10,354 nt of DNA. It comes from Hyphomicrobiales bacterium (GTDB lineage: Bacteria > Pseudomonadota > Alphaproteobacteria > Rhizobiales > Beijerinckiaceae). A program made the position numbers and the translations under genes. The stretch spans positions 1-10,354 of the forward strand of contig JAQGJO010000080.1 of NCBI GenBank assembly GCA_028290595.1, read 5' to 3'. The notes beneath the pieces are model-generated. The model saw only the letters and a program-made list of their open reading frames with translations. It ran no database searches and had not been told where the DNA came from. Below are positions 1 through 7,688 of the stretch, piece after piece; the stretch's first letter is position 1; every line of letters begins with the position of its first letter.

Positions 1-175
1 GGTCTCAGTCTATCGCTGCGGCGAGACGGTCGGCGGCACCTCGATCATGGGCATTCTGACTTTGGGCGCCGGCATCGGCTCAACGATCACGGTCGCCGCG
101 CGCGGCAACCAGGCGCAGGAAGCGCTTGATGCGCTGGCTCAACTCGTCGCCAATCGCTGTGGCGAAGACGAATAA
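1..175 (+). CDS. ptsH: HPr family phosphocarrier protein, C-terminal part (start outside window)
   Basis: This is an open frame entering from the left edge (first full codon at base 2) and ending with TAA at 173-175; 57 residues are visible. HPr carries a phosphoryl group from enzyme I to EIIA-type proteins in the cytoplasm; in alphaproteobacteria it usually serves the regulatory PTS and can be phosphorylated on a serine by HPr kinase. What is seen: the ETVGGTSIMGILTLGAGIGS stretch matches the serine-site helix region of alphaproteobacterial HPr (serine in TSIMG), followed by a helix with QEALDALAQLVANR and the acidic end GEDE typical of these proteins. The catalytic histidine lies in the missing N-terminal part. 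The segment after SIMG reads ILTLGAG where I remember LMMLAAG as commoner. The family call is firm; the symbol is the conventional one and the exact PTS role is inferred. Confidence 0.88.
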   Translation, partial: VSVYRCGETVGGTSIMGILTLGAGIGSTITVAARGNQAQEALDALAQLVANRCGEDE

Positions 176-194
176 TCTAAAAGACCGCTGACAC

Positions 195-234
195 GACCAA
201 TAATCCGCAAGACTAATAATCAAGACCAATATCC
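195..234 (+). repeat. Three short imperfect direct repeats before the substrate-binding protein gene
   Basis: GACCAATAATC (195-205), GACTAATAATC (211-221) and GACCAATATCC (224-234) sit in the 69-base gap between the HPr stop codon and the next start. The last copy abuts the Shine-Dalgarno sequence GGAGGA at 235-240. The copies are unequally spaced (16 and 13 bases between starts). They could be a regulator site or a chance feature of a short AT-rich leader; no known binding site is recognised. Confidence 0.4.
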
Positions 235-244
235 GGAGGAAACC

Positions 245-1786
245 ATGTCCCGCTTGCGCGGTCTTGCTATCTGTGCCGCCATCGCCGTTGGCGCGACCAT
301 CTCGCCCGCATCGGCCCAGAAGGCGAAGGACACGTTGCGGATCGCCTTTTCCGATCCGATCACGACGGCGCTCGTGCATGATGATCCCAAGCCCGAAACA
401 GGACTGACGTCGGTCGCGGTGTTCGACACGCTGATCTGTTTCGATCGCACCAGCGGCGAGTTCAAGCCGATGCTGGCCACATCCTGGCGGCAGGTCGATG
501 ATCGTACGATCGAGATGAAGCTGCGCAACGACGTGCGCTTTCACGATGGCTCGGCCTTCGATGCGGACGATGTGGTCTATACGCTCAACTGGCTTGTCGA
601 TCCGCGCAACAACATCCGCTTCGGCGCCAATTTCGAATGGCTCGCGAAGGCCGAGAAGATCGACCAACATACGATCCGCATCCTCACCAAATATCCCTCG
701 CCGCTCGCCATGCTGCGGCTCGCCATCAGCGCGCCGATCCTGCCGTCGGACAAGCACAGCGGCTTTGGCGAAAGCTCGGATTTCGGCCGCAAGACCCCCA
801 TCGGCACCGGCGCCTATCGGGTCGAGTTCATCGATTCCACGCGCGGCATCATGCTCGTCAAGAATCCGGACTATCCTCAGGGCGGCAGTTGCACGCCGAA
901 GCCGAGCATCGGCCGCATCCACCTGATGCCGATACCCGACACCCAGACGCAGATCGCGCAATTGATGACCGGCGGTGTCGATCTCGTCCACGTCGCGACA
1001 GGCGATCAGGCCGAGATGCTCAAGGCCAATCCGGCGTTCTCGGTCACAGCCAATCAGGCCATCACCTTCCACTACATGGCGATGGATGCGATCGGCCGCT
1101 CAGGCAACGTCGCGCTGACGAAGTTCGAAGTGCGCAAGGCGCTCATCCAGGCGCTCGACCGCGCCAAGATCGCAGCCAGCGTGGTGCCCGGCGGCGACGC
1201 GGTGCAGCCGGTAGATTCGTTCTGTTTTCCGATCCAGCGCGGTTGCGCTTACAAGGCCAAGCCCTATCCATACGATCTCGACGCCGCCAAAAAGCTGCTG
1301 TCCGAAGCCGGCTACCCGCGCGGCTTCGATGTCGAGATCAATGCCACGCCGGGCTCTCATGAACTCGGCGAAGCGCTGGCCGGCGAATTGCGCAAGATCG
1401 GTGTCCGCGCCAGCGTCGCCAAACTGACCTTCGGCGCCTATCGCCAGCGTCAGCGCGAGGGCAAGCAGCAGATTCTCGTCGGGCAATGGACCAGCGGCGG
1501 CTTTCCCGATGTGTCGTCGACGACGGATTTCTTCTTCAACAACGGCGATCGTGATTACTGGCGCGATGCCGAACTGACGAAACTGTCCGAGGAAGGTCTC
1601 TCGACCCTCGAAGAAGCCAAGCGCAAAGAGATTTATTCGCGCATTTTCGATGCGGCTAACGGGCGCGCCTATGTGCTTCCCATCTCCACGAAGCCGGATG
1701 TTTTCGTCCATACGAACGAGTTGGAAGTGCTCACCGGGTCGCTCAACGTGTACGGGACGGAACTCACCCTGATGCGCTGGAAGTGA
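245..1786 (+). CDS. ABC transporter substrate-binding protein, family 5 (peptide/nickel type)
   Basis: This is a 513-residue periplasmic solute-binding protein of the SBP_bac_5 (DppA/OppA/NikA-like) family, which captures a peptide or similar solute and delivers it to an ABC permease. A Sec signal peptide covers residues 1-24, with a likely cut at PASA/Q. The family signature lies at about 77-115: LATSWRQVDDRTIEMKLRND, then VRFHDGSAFDADDVVYTLNW. The region around 185-192 (PIGTGAYRV) and the later F-E-V-R-K-A-L-I-Q-A-L-D motif (294-305) are also typical. Length is normal for the family. The start is chosen because GGAGGA at 235-240 is well placed and the signal peptide begins there. The gap to the upstream HPr stop codon is 69 bases, so read-through is possible. 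No permease or ATPase gene lies in the window, so the transporter partner and the substrate are unknown. Confidence 0.9.
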   Translation: MSRLRGLAICAAIAVGATISPASAQKAKDTLRIAFSDPITTALVHDDPKPETGLTSVAVFDTLICFDRTSGEFKPMLATSWRQVDDRTIEMKLRNDVRFHDGSAFDADDVVYTLNWLVDPRNNIRFGANFEWLAKAEKIDQHTIRILTKYPSPLAMLRLAISAPILPSDKHSGFGESSDFGRKTPIGTGAYRVEFIDSTRGIMLVKNPDYPQGGSCTPKPSIGRIHLMPIPDTQTQIAQLMTGGVDLVHVATGDQAEMLKANPAFSVTANQAITFHYMAMDAIGRSGNVALTKFEVRKALIQALDRAKIAASVVPGGDAVQPVDSFCFPIQRGCAYKAKPYPYDLDAAKKLLSEAGYPRGFDVEINATPGSHELGEALAGELRKIGVRASVAKLTFGAYRQRQREGKQQILVGQWTSGGFPDVSSTTDFFFNNGDRDYWRDAELTKLSEEGLSTLEEAKRKEIYSRIFDAANGRAYVLPISTKPDVFVHTNELEVLTGSLNVYGTELTLMRWK

Positions 1787-2155
1787 TCCTTAATTATTTG
1801 AAAAATAACAAAAATGTGACGTATCCTCAAAGGCTTTTGCTGCGTCGCACGCTTGCGCTACCGCCTTGATGAGGGCAATGAAACGCCTATCTTTATGATG
1901 AACACATGTTGGTGATACGGCGGATTGCGTCCCGGTGCTGCAGTTGTCGCCGGGGTGCTTGGCAAATATCATTCAAGCGTTCATTTGATCGAAATCAAAC
2001 GCCGAAGTTGCTGAGACTATCTGTCCCTCGCGCCTCGACGGCAAAACGGTTATGTGTTCAGATAATACGAATTCTAAACTGCCGGCGCCTGTCTCGACGT
2101 CGGAACCGTTCCCTGCCTGTAGGCCGGTCGCGGATTTGGCGAGGACTGTTCAGAA
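1787..2155 (+). promoter_or_regulatory. 369-base non-coding leader and promoter region of hemA
   Basis: No convincing gene lies here; the short open frames present have no homology-like character or good ribosome sites. It opens with an AT-rich stretch (1787-1817) that contains the small dyad TTATTT-GAA-AAATAA (1794-1808), too weak for a reliable terminator. A perfect FNR/FixK-type box is at 1985-1998. A -10-like GATAAT is at 2061-2066, with TCGACG at 2035-2040 too far away (20 bases) to be a good -35 partner. GAGGA at 2141-2145 serves as the hemA ribosome site, 10 bases before the ATG. Confidence 0.7.
1985..1998 (+). promoter_or_regulatory. FNR/FixK-type binding box upstream of hemA
   Basis: The sequence TTGAT-CGAA-ATCAA matches the FNR/FixK/FnrL consensus TTGAT-N4-ATCAA at all ten defined positions. 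The symmetry extends one more base on each side (TTTGAT...ATCAAA, 1984-1999). Its centre is about 164 bases before the hemA ATG. If it activates in the usual position near -41.5, transcription would start near 2033, giving a leader of about 120 bases; a weak -10 candidate, TATCTG, is at 2018-2023. Control of hemA by FNR-family proteins under low oxygen is established in Bradyrhizobium (FixK2) and Rhodobacter (FnrL); its action here is inferred. Confidence 0.8.
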
Positions 2156-3433
2156 ATGAATTACAGGCGTTTTTTCGGTGAGGCGATTGGCCGGCTGAGA
2201 GATGAGCGTCGCTATCGCGTATTCGCCGATCTGGAACGCGACGCAAGCAGGTTCCCCCACGCGACCTGGTATCCCGAAGGCGCCAGCAATGCCGCTGGCG
2301 GCGCGCGTGATATCGTCATCTGGTGCTCCAACGACTACCTGGCCATGGGCCAGCATCCCGCCGTCATCGCTGCCACGACCGAGGCAGTCCTGCAGCACGG
2401 CGCCGGCGCCGGCGGCACCCGCAATATTTCGGGCAACAATCACCCGCTCGTGCGTCTGGAAGCCGAACTCGCCGATCTGCACGGCAAGGAAGCCGCCCTG
2501 GCGTTCACCTCCGGCTGGATTTCAAATCTCGCTGCCATCGGCACGCTCGCGCCGTTGCTGCCGAACTGCCTGATCATTTCGGACGCGCTGAACCACAATT
2601 CCATGATCGAGGGCATCAAGCGCTCGGGCTGCGAAAAGCAGATCTTCCATCACAACGACATGTCGCATCTTGAGGAAGTGCTCGATGCGGCAGGTCCCGG
2701 CCGCGCCAAGCTGCTCGTGTTCGAAAGCCTGTATTCGATGGACGGCGATATCGCCCCGGTTGGACGCATCCTCGAACTGGCGAAGAAATACGGCGCCATG
2801 ACCTATGTGGATGAAGTCCATGCGGTCGGCCTCTATGGCGCGCACGGCGGCGGCATCTGCGAGCGCGAAGGCGTGATGGACCAGGTCGACGTCATCGAGG
2901 GCACACTGGCCAAGGGCTTCGGCACCCTGGGCGGCTATATTGCCGCGGACGAAGTCATCATCGACGCCGTGCGCGGCTATGCGCCGTCCTTCATCTTCAC
3001 CACGGCGCTGCCGCCGGCGGTGGCTGCCGGCGCCCATGCGGCCGTGCGTCACCTCAAGGCCTCGAACGAGGAACGCCTGCGCCATCAGCGCCAGGTCGCC
3101 CTGACCAAGGCCGCGCTGACCGCCGCCAATCTGCCGGTGATGGACAATCCGTCCCATATCGTGCCGGTGTTCGTCGGTGACGCGGAATTGTGCAAGACCG
3201 CCTGCGACATGCTGCTCGAGCGGCACAACATCTACATCCAGCCGATTAATTATCCGACCGTGGCGCGCGGCACCGAGCGTCTGCGCATCACGCCGACGCC
3301 GCTGCATACCGAGGCCCATATCGCGCAATTGGTCGAGGCCATGCGCGACATCTGGCAGCGTCTCGGCCTGCCCGGCAAGGCGCCGCGCCATGTGACGGCG
3401 GCCGGCATTGGCACGGCGGTTGCTGCCGAATAG
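2156..3433 (+). CDS. hemA: 5-aminolevulinate synthase
   Basis: This 425-residue, PLP-dependent cytoplasmic enzyme condenses glycine with succinyl-CoA to give 5-aminolevulinate, the first step of haem (and, where present, chlorophyll and corrinoid) synthesis by the Shemin pathway of alphaproteobacteria. Seen in the protein: the N-terminal [15 protein letters not shown] region, [12 protein letters not shown] (57-68), [13 protein letters not shown] (82-94), the cofactor-contact aspartate and histidine in [10 protein letters not shown] (219-228, D219 and H222), and the PLP lysine K253 in [14 protein letters not shown]. The C-terminal [19 protein letters not shown] (364-382) is also characteristic. 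Length is normal. The ATG start has GAGGA 10 bases upstream, and the protein begins as other ALA synthases do (MNYRRFF). It is preceded by an FNR/FixK-type box and followed by a strong terminator, so it is probably a single-gene unit. Related oxoamine synthases (KBL, BioF) are excluded by these motifs. Confidence 0.97.
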   Translation: MNYRRFFGEAIGRLRDERRYRVFADLERDASRFPHATWYPEGASNAAGGARDIVIWCSNDYLAMGQHPAVIAATTEAVLQHGAGAGGTRNISGNNHPLVRLEAELADLHGKEAALAFTSGWISNLAAIGTLAPLLPNCLIISDALNHNSMIEGIKRSGCEKQIFHHNDMSHLEEVLDAAGPGRAKLLVFESLYSMDGDIAPVGRILELAKKYGAMTYVDEVHAVGLYGAHGGGICEREGVMDQVDVIEGTLAKGFGTLGGYIAADEVIIDAVRGYAPSFIFTTALPPAVAAGAHAAVRHLKASNEERLRHQRQVALTKAALTAANLPVMDNPSHIVPVFVGDAELCKTACDMLLERHNIYIQPINYPTVARGTERLRITPTPLHTEAHIAQLVEAMRDIWQRLGLPGKAPRHVTAAGIGTAVAAE

Positions 3434-3460
3434 ACCTGCCTTTTATCAATGGAATAGTGC

Positions 3461-3494
3461 GAAGGCTCCGGTTTCCGGAGCCTTCTGCTTTTTT
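3461..3494 (+). terminator. Intrinsic terminator of hemA
   Basis: A perfect 11-base-pair stem, GAAGGCTCCGG (3461-3471) with CCGGAGCCTTC (3475-3485), has a TTT loop. It is followed by TGC and six T residues (3489-3494). The orientation fits hemA, whose stop codon is 28 bases upstream. The T tract overlaps the complement of the mscL stop codon (3493-3495). Read on the other strand, the hairpin has no U-rich tail, so it should be a weaker stop for mscL. Confidence 0.9.
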
Positions 3495-3906
3495 ACTTCT
3501 TGACCAGCGCGTCGCGGATTTCCTCAAGCAGGAGTTCCGAACGAGGAGCAACCGGCTTTTCGGGCACCGGATCGGGACCGCGCAGCTTGTTGACCAGTTT
3601 CACGAACAGATAGATGACGAAGGCCAGCAGTATGAAATTGATCGCCACGGTCGCGAAATTGCCGAGGGCGAGAACGGCGCCTTGCTTCTTGGCTTCCACC
3701 AGGCTCGTGGCCGTGACTGCTTTCGACAGCGGAATGAAAAGATTGGAGAAATCCACACCACCGCCAGTCACGACAGCGACGATCGGCATGATGATGTCGC
3801 CGACCAGCGAATCGACGATCTTGCTGAAAGCGGCGCCGACGATGACACCGACCGCAAGATCGATGACGTTGCCTCGCATGATGAATTTTTTGAATTCCTG
3901 AAGCAT
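3493..3906 (-). CDS. mscL: Large-conductance mechanosensitive channel MscL
   Basis: This 137-residue inner-membrane channel, which forms pentamers in known relatives, opens under extreme membrane tension and releases solutes during hypo-osmotic shock. The N-terminal amphipathic helix ([12 protein letters not shown]) leads into the family signature [20 protein letters not shown] and on to [12 protein letters not shown] (to about residue 41), which makes up TM1 and the pore-lining segment. The periplasmic loop spans about 42-77, TM2 about 78-103, and a charged C-terminal helix ([15 protein letters not shown]) closes the protein. Length is typical. The ATG is preceded by AAGGGAG about 10 bases away (3917-3923 on the complement). 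It converges on hemA, with 59 bases between the stop codons, and diverges from the large kinase gene, with which it shares a 212-base promoter region. Nothing is unusual in the protein. Confidence 0.97.
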   Translation of the reverse strand: MLQEFKKFIMRGNVIDLAVGVIVGAAFSKIVDSLVGDIIMPIVAVVTGGGVDFSNLFIPLSKAVTATSLVEAKKQGAVLALGNFATVAINFILLAFVIYLFVKLVNKLRGPDPVPEKPVAPRSELLLEEIRDALVKK

Positions 3907-3975
3907 GTCCGGAGGTCTCCCTTGCGGTCTGGATTGCGGATCGTCGGCGTGATTCTCACCACGCAGAAGCTAAAG

Positions 3976-4005
3976 TTAACATTCCCAAGCCCCTTCCGGA
4001 AATAT
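3976..4005 (+). promoter_or_regulatory. Possible promoter of the hybrid kinase gene
   Basis: TTAACA (3976-3981, five of six bases of the -35 consensus) and AAATAT (4000-4005, three of six of the -10 consensus) are separated by 18 bases, about 110 bases before the kinase start. It lies in the gap between mscL and the kinase gene and points towards the kinase. The -10 match is poor, so this is tentative. Confidence 0.3.
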
Positions 4006-4052
4006 CCCAGGCCTCGGAGTGGCCGAAAGGCTGAGAACGCCTGCATTCACGC

Positions 4053-4078
4053 CCAGGCCTGATCGGTGCTAGGCTTGG
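4053..4078 (+). repeat. Inverted repeat in the kinase gene leader
   Basis: CCAGGCCT (4053-4060) and AGGCTTGG (4071-4078) can pair over eight positions, with one G-U, around a 10-base loop. The structure ends 40 bases before the kinase ATG. The left arm is also part of a 9-base direct repeat, CCCAGGCCT, at 4006-4014 and 4052-4060. It may be a leader structure or an operator; there is no T tract, so it is not a standard terminator. Confidence 0.35.
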
Positions 4079-4118
4079 ACAACCCAGGTATGCGGAATCG
4101 GTGGAGGTTTAAGGCAGG

Positions 4119-7100
4119 ATGAACGCGGGCGGCGCAGCGATTCTCACAGGGCTCGTCTACCTGTGCGGCCTGTTCGCAGTCGCCCATTATGGCGACACGT
4201 CCGGCCGCCATTTCATGGCCTCGCGGGCCCGGCCGGTGATCTACGCGCTCACCCTGGCGGTCTATTGCACGTCCTGGACCTTCTTCGGCTCGGTTGGCCT
4301 CGCCTCGCAGAGCGGCCTCGATTTCCTGCCGACCTATATCGGGCCGGTCATCGTCATCGGCCTGCTGTTTCCCCTCGTGCTGCGGATCGTGCGCCTCGCC
4401 AAGGCGCAGAACATCACTTCCGTCGCCGACTTCGTGGCCTCGCGCTACGGCAAGTCGGAGCAGGTCGCGGCGCTGGTCGCGATCATCTGCGTCATCGGTG
4501 CGATTCCCTATATCGCCTTGCAGCTCAAGGCGATCTCAACCTCGGTGATGACGGTTCTGCATTCGCTCGACGCCGGCAGGGTGATTGTTACCGCCGCATC
4601 GGGCGACACCTTGCCATTGCTTGTCGCGCTGGTTCTCGCCTGTTTCGCCATGGCGTTTGGAACGCGCAACATCGACGCGACCGAACATCAGGACGGCCTG
4701 GTGCTGGCGATCGCGGCGGAATCGCTGGTCAAACTGGTGGCCTTTCTCGTGGTCGGCGCCTACGTGACGTGGTGGATGTTCGACGGTCTGGCTGATCTCA
4801 GCCAGCGCGCTGCAGCCGATATCGCCATCAAGGCCGATCTCGGCAAACAGCCAGATCCCGCGACATGGATCACGACGACCTTGCTGTCGGCCTGCGCCAT
4901 CATGCTGCTGCCGCGCCAGTTTCATGTCACCGTCGTCGAAAACCGCGACGAGCGCGACATCAAGACCGCCGCTTGGCTGTTTCCGCTCTATCTCATCCTC
5001 ATCAACATCTTCGTCATTCCGCTCGCTATCGCCGGCCGCCTCGTGTTTGCCGACGGATCGATCGACCGGGACATGACGGTGCTCGCCTTGCCGCTGCACG
5101 CCGAAGCCAACGTCATCGCCGTGTTCACCATGGTGGGCGGTTTGTCGGCGGCGACCGCCATGGTGATCGTCGCCTCCATCGCTCTGTCGATCATGATCTC
5201 GAACGATCTCGTCATGCCGCTGCTGTTGCGGGGCCGTCGCACCCGCGGACATATCGAAGCTGGCGATCCGGCCTCGTTCATTCTCATCATCCGCCGCGCG
5301 GCCATCGTCGCTCTGATCTCGCTGGCCTATTTTTACTACGCCAACGCCGCCCAGTCGGCGCTCGCCTCCATCGGCTGGCTGTCGTTTGCTGCTATTTCGC
5401 AGATCGCGCCATCGTTTTTCCTCGGCCTGTTCTGGAGCCGGGCAACGGCACGCGGCGCCATGGCCGGGCTCCTGACCGGCATTGTAATCTGGGCCTACAC
5501 GCTGCTGCTGCCTTCGCTGGCGACGGAATCGTCATGGCTCTCCAGCATTGTCGCCAATGGCCCCATGGGCGTCGCGCCGCTGAAGCCGACGGCGCTGTTC
5601 GGCGTGGAATGGCCGCAGCTCGTGCACGGCGTCGCCTGGAGCCTCACTGCCAACCTGATCGCCTTCGTCTTCTTCTCGCTGACGCGGCACACGACTGCGA
5701 TCGAACGCCTGCAGGCGAATATTTTCATCGGCACCACGCCCTCGCCGATGTCGCAGACCCTGCGGCTGTGGGGCGCCGACGTCACCGTCAGCGAGCTGGA
5801 AAGCGCCGTCGCCCGCTATCTTGGCGCCCAGCATACCCGCCGCTCATTCGAGGATTTCATGCGCGCGCGGGGTATGCCGCTTATACCGGCGCAGGACGCC
5901 GACATCCATCTGCTGCGCTATGCCGAACATCTCTTGGCGTCGGCCATCGGCGCCTCATCGTCCCGCCTGGTGCTGTCGCTGTTGCTGCGGCGGCGCAATT
6001 TGTCGCGCGAGGCGGCGCTGAAACTGATCGACGAAGCCTCCGCAACCCTGCAGTACAACCGCGATCTGCTGCAGCACGCGCTGGATTTTGCCCGCCAGGG
6101 CATCACCGTGTTCGACCGCGATCTCCGGCTCATCTGCTGGAACCGCGAGTTCCGTGATCTCTTCGATTTCCCGACAGATCGGCTGCGCATCGGCATGGGG
6201 CTGGAGGAAGTCGCGCGCTTCAATGCCGAACGCGGCGTCTATGGACCGGGCTCGGTCGACGGCCATGTCGCCTCGCGCATCGAACTTCTCGTCAACGAGC
6301 CGGATCCCGTGCGCCTGCTTCTGCACCACTCCGGCGATACGATTGAAATCCGTTCCGCGCGCATGCCCGACGGCGGCGTCGTCACCACCTACACGGACAT
6401 CACCCAGGCCGTGGCCGCCGAGGTGGCATTGGAGCGCACCAACGAAACGCTGGAGCAGCGGGTTCGCCTGCGCACCGAGGAACTGGTCAGCCTCAACGCC
6501 GAGCTCGGCCGCGCCAAGCAACTGGCCGACGAGGCCAACCTGTCGAAAACACGGTTTCTCGCCGCCGCCAGCCACGACATCCTGCAACCGTTGAATGCCG
6601 CGCGCCTCTATGCCACCTCGCTGCTTGAGCGCGTGCGCGAACAGGATGCGGCAGCCAATAATAATGCGGTCAGGCCCGACGGCGGATCCGTCTCGCTAGC
6701 CTCCAATCTCGATATGTCGCTCGAGGCAGTCGAAGAAATTCTCACCGCGCTGCTCGATATTTCGCGGCTCGATGCCGGCGCGATGAAGCCCGAACTGTCG
6801 ACTTTCACCATCGAGGAATTGATGACGCATTTGCGCGTCGAATTCGCACCGCTGGCGGCGGAGAAAAAGCTCGAACTTATTTTCGTCCCGTGTTCGCTCA
6901 GCATCCGCTCCGATCGCCGGCTGCTGCGCCGCCTGCTGCAGAACCTGATTTCCAATGCGATCAAATACACGCCGAAAGGCCGTGTGCTTGTCGGCTGCCG
7001 CCGCCAGCAGGGCAGCGTGCGGTTCGAGGTCTGGGACACCGGCATGGGCATCCCCGAAAGCAAACAGGCCGATGTCTTCCTCGAGTTCGAACGGCTCGCC

Positions 7101-7685
7101 CCCGCGGTCAAAAGCGCGCGCGGCATTGGCCTGGGGCTTTCCATCGTCGAGCGCCTCAGCCGCGTGCTCGATCATCCCATCAGTCTTTCATCCACCGTGG
7201 GCGCCGGATCGGTGTTCCGCGTGCCGGTTCCCACGGCCGCATCTGTTGCCAAACGGCGAACTGCTGGAGCCGTCGCTGTCGCCGGCGACCGCCATTTGCC
7301 GCTGCACGGCATGCGGGTCATCGCCATCGACAACGAGCCGCGCATTCTCGATGGCCTGCATGCGCTGCTGACCGGATGGGGATGTTCGGTCTCGCTCGCC
7401 TCCAACCTTCAGGAGGCCGATGAAGTGCTCGGTATCGCCGGCCCGCCAGATGCGGTGCTTGCCGACTATCATCTCGATGACGGCGACGGGCTGATCTGCA
7501 TCGCGGCACTGCGGCAGCGTTTCGGCGAAGACCTGCCGGCGCTGCTGATCACCGCCGACCGCAGCCTGGAGGTGCGTGACAAGGCGGTGATGCAGAACGT
7601 GCGTCTGCTGAACAAGCCTGTGCGCCCGGCCGCCCTGCGCGCCCTGCTGAGCCAGTGGCGCGTGCTGCAACGCGCGGCGGAATAG
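4119..7685 (+). CDS. Hybrid sensor histidine kinase with N-terminal SLC5 (sodium/solute symporter) domain, PAS and receiver domains
   Basis: This is a 1188-residue inner-membrane signalling protein. Residues about 6-520 form some 13 membrane helices resembling sodium/solute symporters of the PutP/SLC5 family, ending near LTRHTTAIERL. A linker (about 530-640) is followed by a PAS domain (about 645-765, QGITVFDRDLRLICWNREF) and a short coiled coil (768-810). The kinase core has phospho-acceptor H819 in FLAAASHDILQPLNAARL, N946 in QNLISNAIKYT, a G1 box DTGMGI (973-978) and a G2 box RGIGLGLSIV (1001-1010). The receiver (about 1065-1180) has D1071, phospho-acceptor D1116, T1145 and K1166, so all key residues are present. 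GGAGG at 4103-4107 lies 11 bases before the ATG. The architecture recalls CbrA and the NahK/ErcS group, which link nutrient state or energy metabolism to gene expression. The ligand and downstream regulator are unknown; no regulator gene is adjacent. It could sense, transport, or do both. Confidence 0.93.
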   Translation: MNAGGAAILTGLVYLCGLFAVAHYGDTSGRHFMASRARPVIYALTLAVYCTSWTFFGSVGLASQSGLDFLPTYIGPVIVIGLLFPLVLRIVRLAKAQNITSVADFVASRYGKSEQVAALVAIICVIGAIPYIALQLKAISTSVMTVLHSLDAGRVIVTAASGDTLPLLVALVLACFAMAFGTRNIDATEHQDGLVLAIAAESLVKLVAFLVVGAYVTWWMFDGLADLSQRAAADIAIKADLGKQPDPATWITTTLLSACAIMLLPRQFHVTVVENRDERDIKTAAWLFPLYLILINIFVIPLAIAGRLVFADGSIDRDMTVLALPLHAEANVIAVFTMVGGLSAATAMVIVASIALSIMISNDLVMPLLLRGRRTRGHIEAGDPASFILIIRRAAIVALISLAYFYYANAAQSALASIGWLSFAAISQIAPSFFLGLFWSRATARGAMAGLLTGIVIWAYTLLLPSLATESSWLSSIVANGPMGVAPLKPTALFGVEWPQLVHGVAWSLTANLIAFVFFSLTRHTTAIERLQANIFIGTTPSPMSQTLRLWGADVTVSELESAVARYLGAQHTRRSFEDFMRARGMPLIPAQDADIHLLRYAEHLLASAIGASSSRLVLSLLLRRRNLSREAALKLIDEASATLQYNRDLLQHALDFARQGITVFDRDLRLICWNREFRDLFDFPTDRLRIGMGLEEVARFNAERGVYGPGSVDGHVASRIELLVNEPDPVRLLLHHSGDTIEIRSARMPDGGVVTTYTDITQAVAAEVALERTNETLEQRVRLRTEELVSLNAELGRAKQLADEANLSKTRFLAAASHDILQPLNAARLYATSLLERVREQDAAANNNAVRPDGGSVSLASNLDMSLEAVEEILTALLDISRLDAGAMKPELSTFTIEELMTHLRVEFAPLAAEKKLELIFVPCSLSIRSDRRLLRRLLQNLISNAIKYTPKGRVLVGCRRQQGSVRFEVWDTGMGIPESKQADVFLEFERLAPAVKSARGIGLGLSIVERLSRVLDHPISLSSTVGAGSVFRVPVPTAASVAKRRTAGAVAVAGDRHLPLHGMRVIAIDNEPRILDGLHALLTGWGCSVSLASNLQEADEVLGIAGPPDAVLADYHLDDGDGLICIAALRQRFGEDLPALLITADRSLEVRDKAVMQNVRLLNKPVRPAALRALLSQWRVLQRAAE

Positions 7686-7688
7686 GCG

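Noticed and set aside
80..1072. Long open frame of about 330 codons on the minus strand over the substrate-binding protein gene
   Set aside because: It is an out-of-frame shadow of a GC-rich gene: arginine/histidine/aspartate-rich composition, no recognisable domain and no ribosome site, while the plus-strand frame has a clear family signature.
1794..1808. TTATTT-GAA-AAATAA dyad just after the substrate-binding protein gene as a terminator
   Set aside because: The stem is only six A-T pairs and no T tract follows, so it is too weak to call.
1906..2181. Plus-strand 91-codon open frame in the hemA leader
   Set aside because: It is very arginine- and serine-rich without a domain, has no ribosome site, runs over the FNR/FixK box and overlaps the hemA start.
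3947..3964. GCGTG...CACGC dyad in the gap between mscL and the kinase gene
   Set aside because: Five-base arms around an eight-base loop are not distinguishable from chance, and no known operator matches.
6685..7415. The eight-residue string SVSLASNL occurs twice in the hybrid kinase (residues 857-864 and the start of the receiver near 1090-1097)
   Set aside because: The two copies lie in different folds with unrelated flanks and differ at the DNA level, so this looks like coincidence rather than a duplication.
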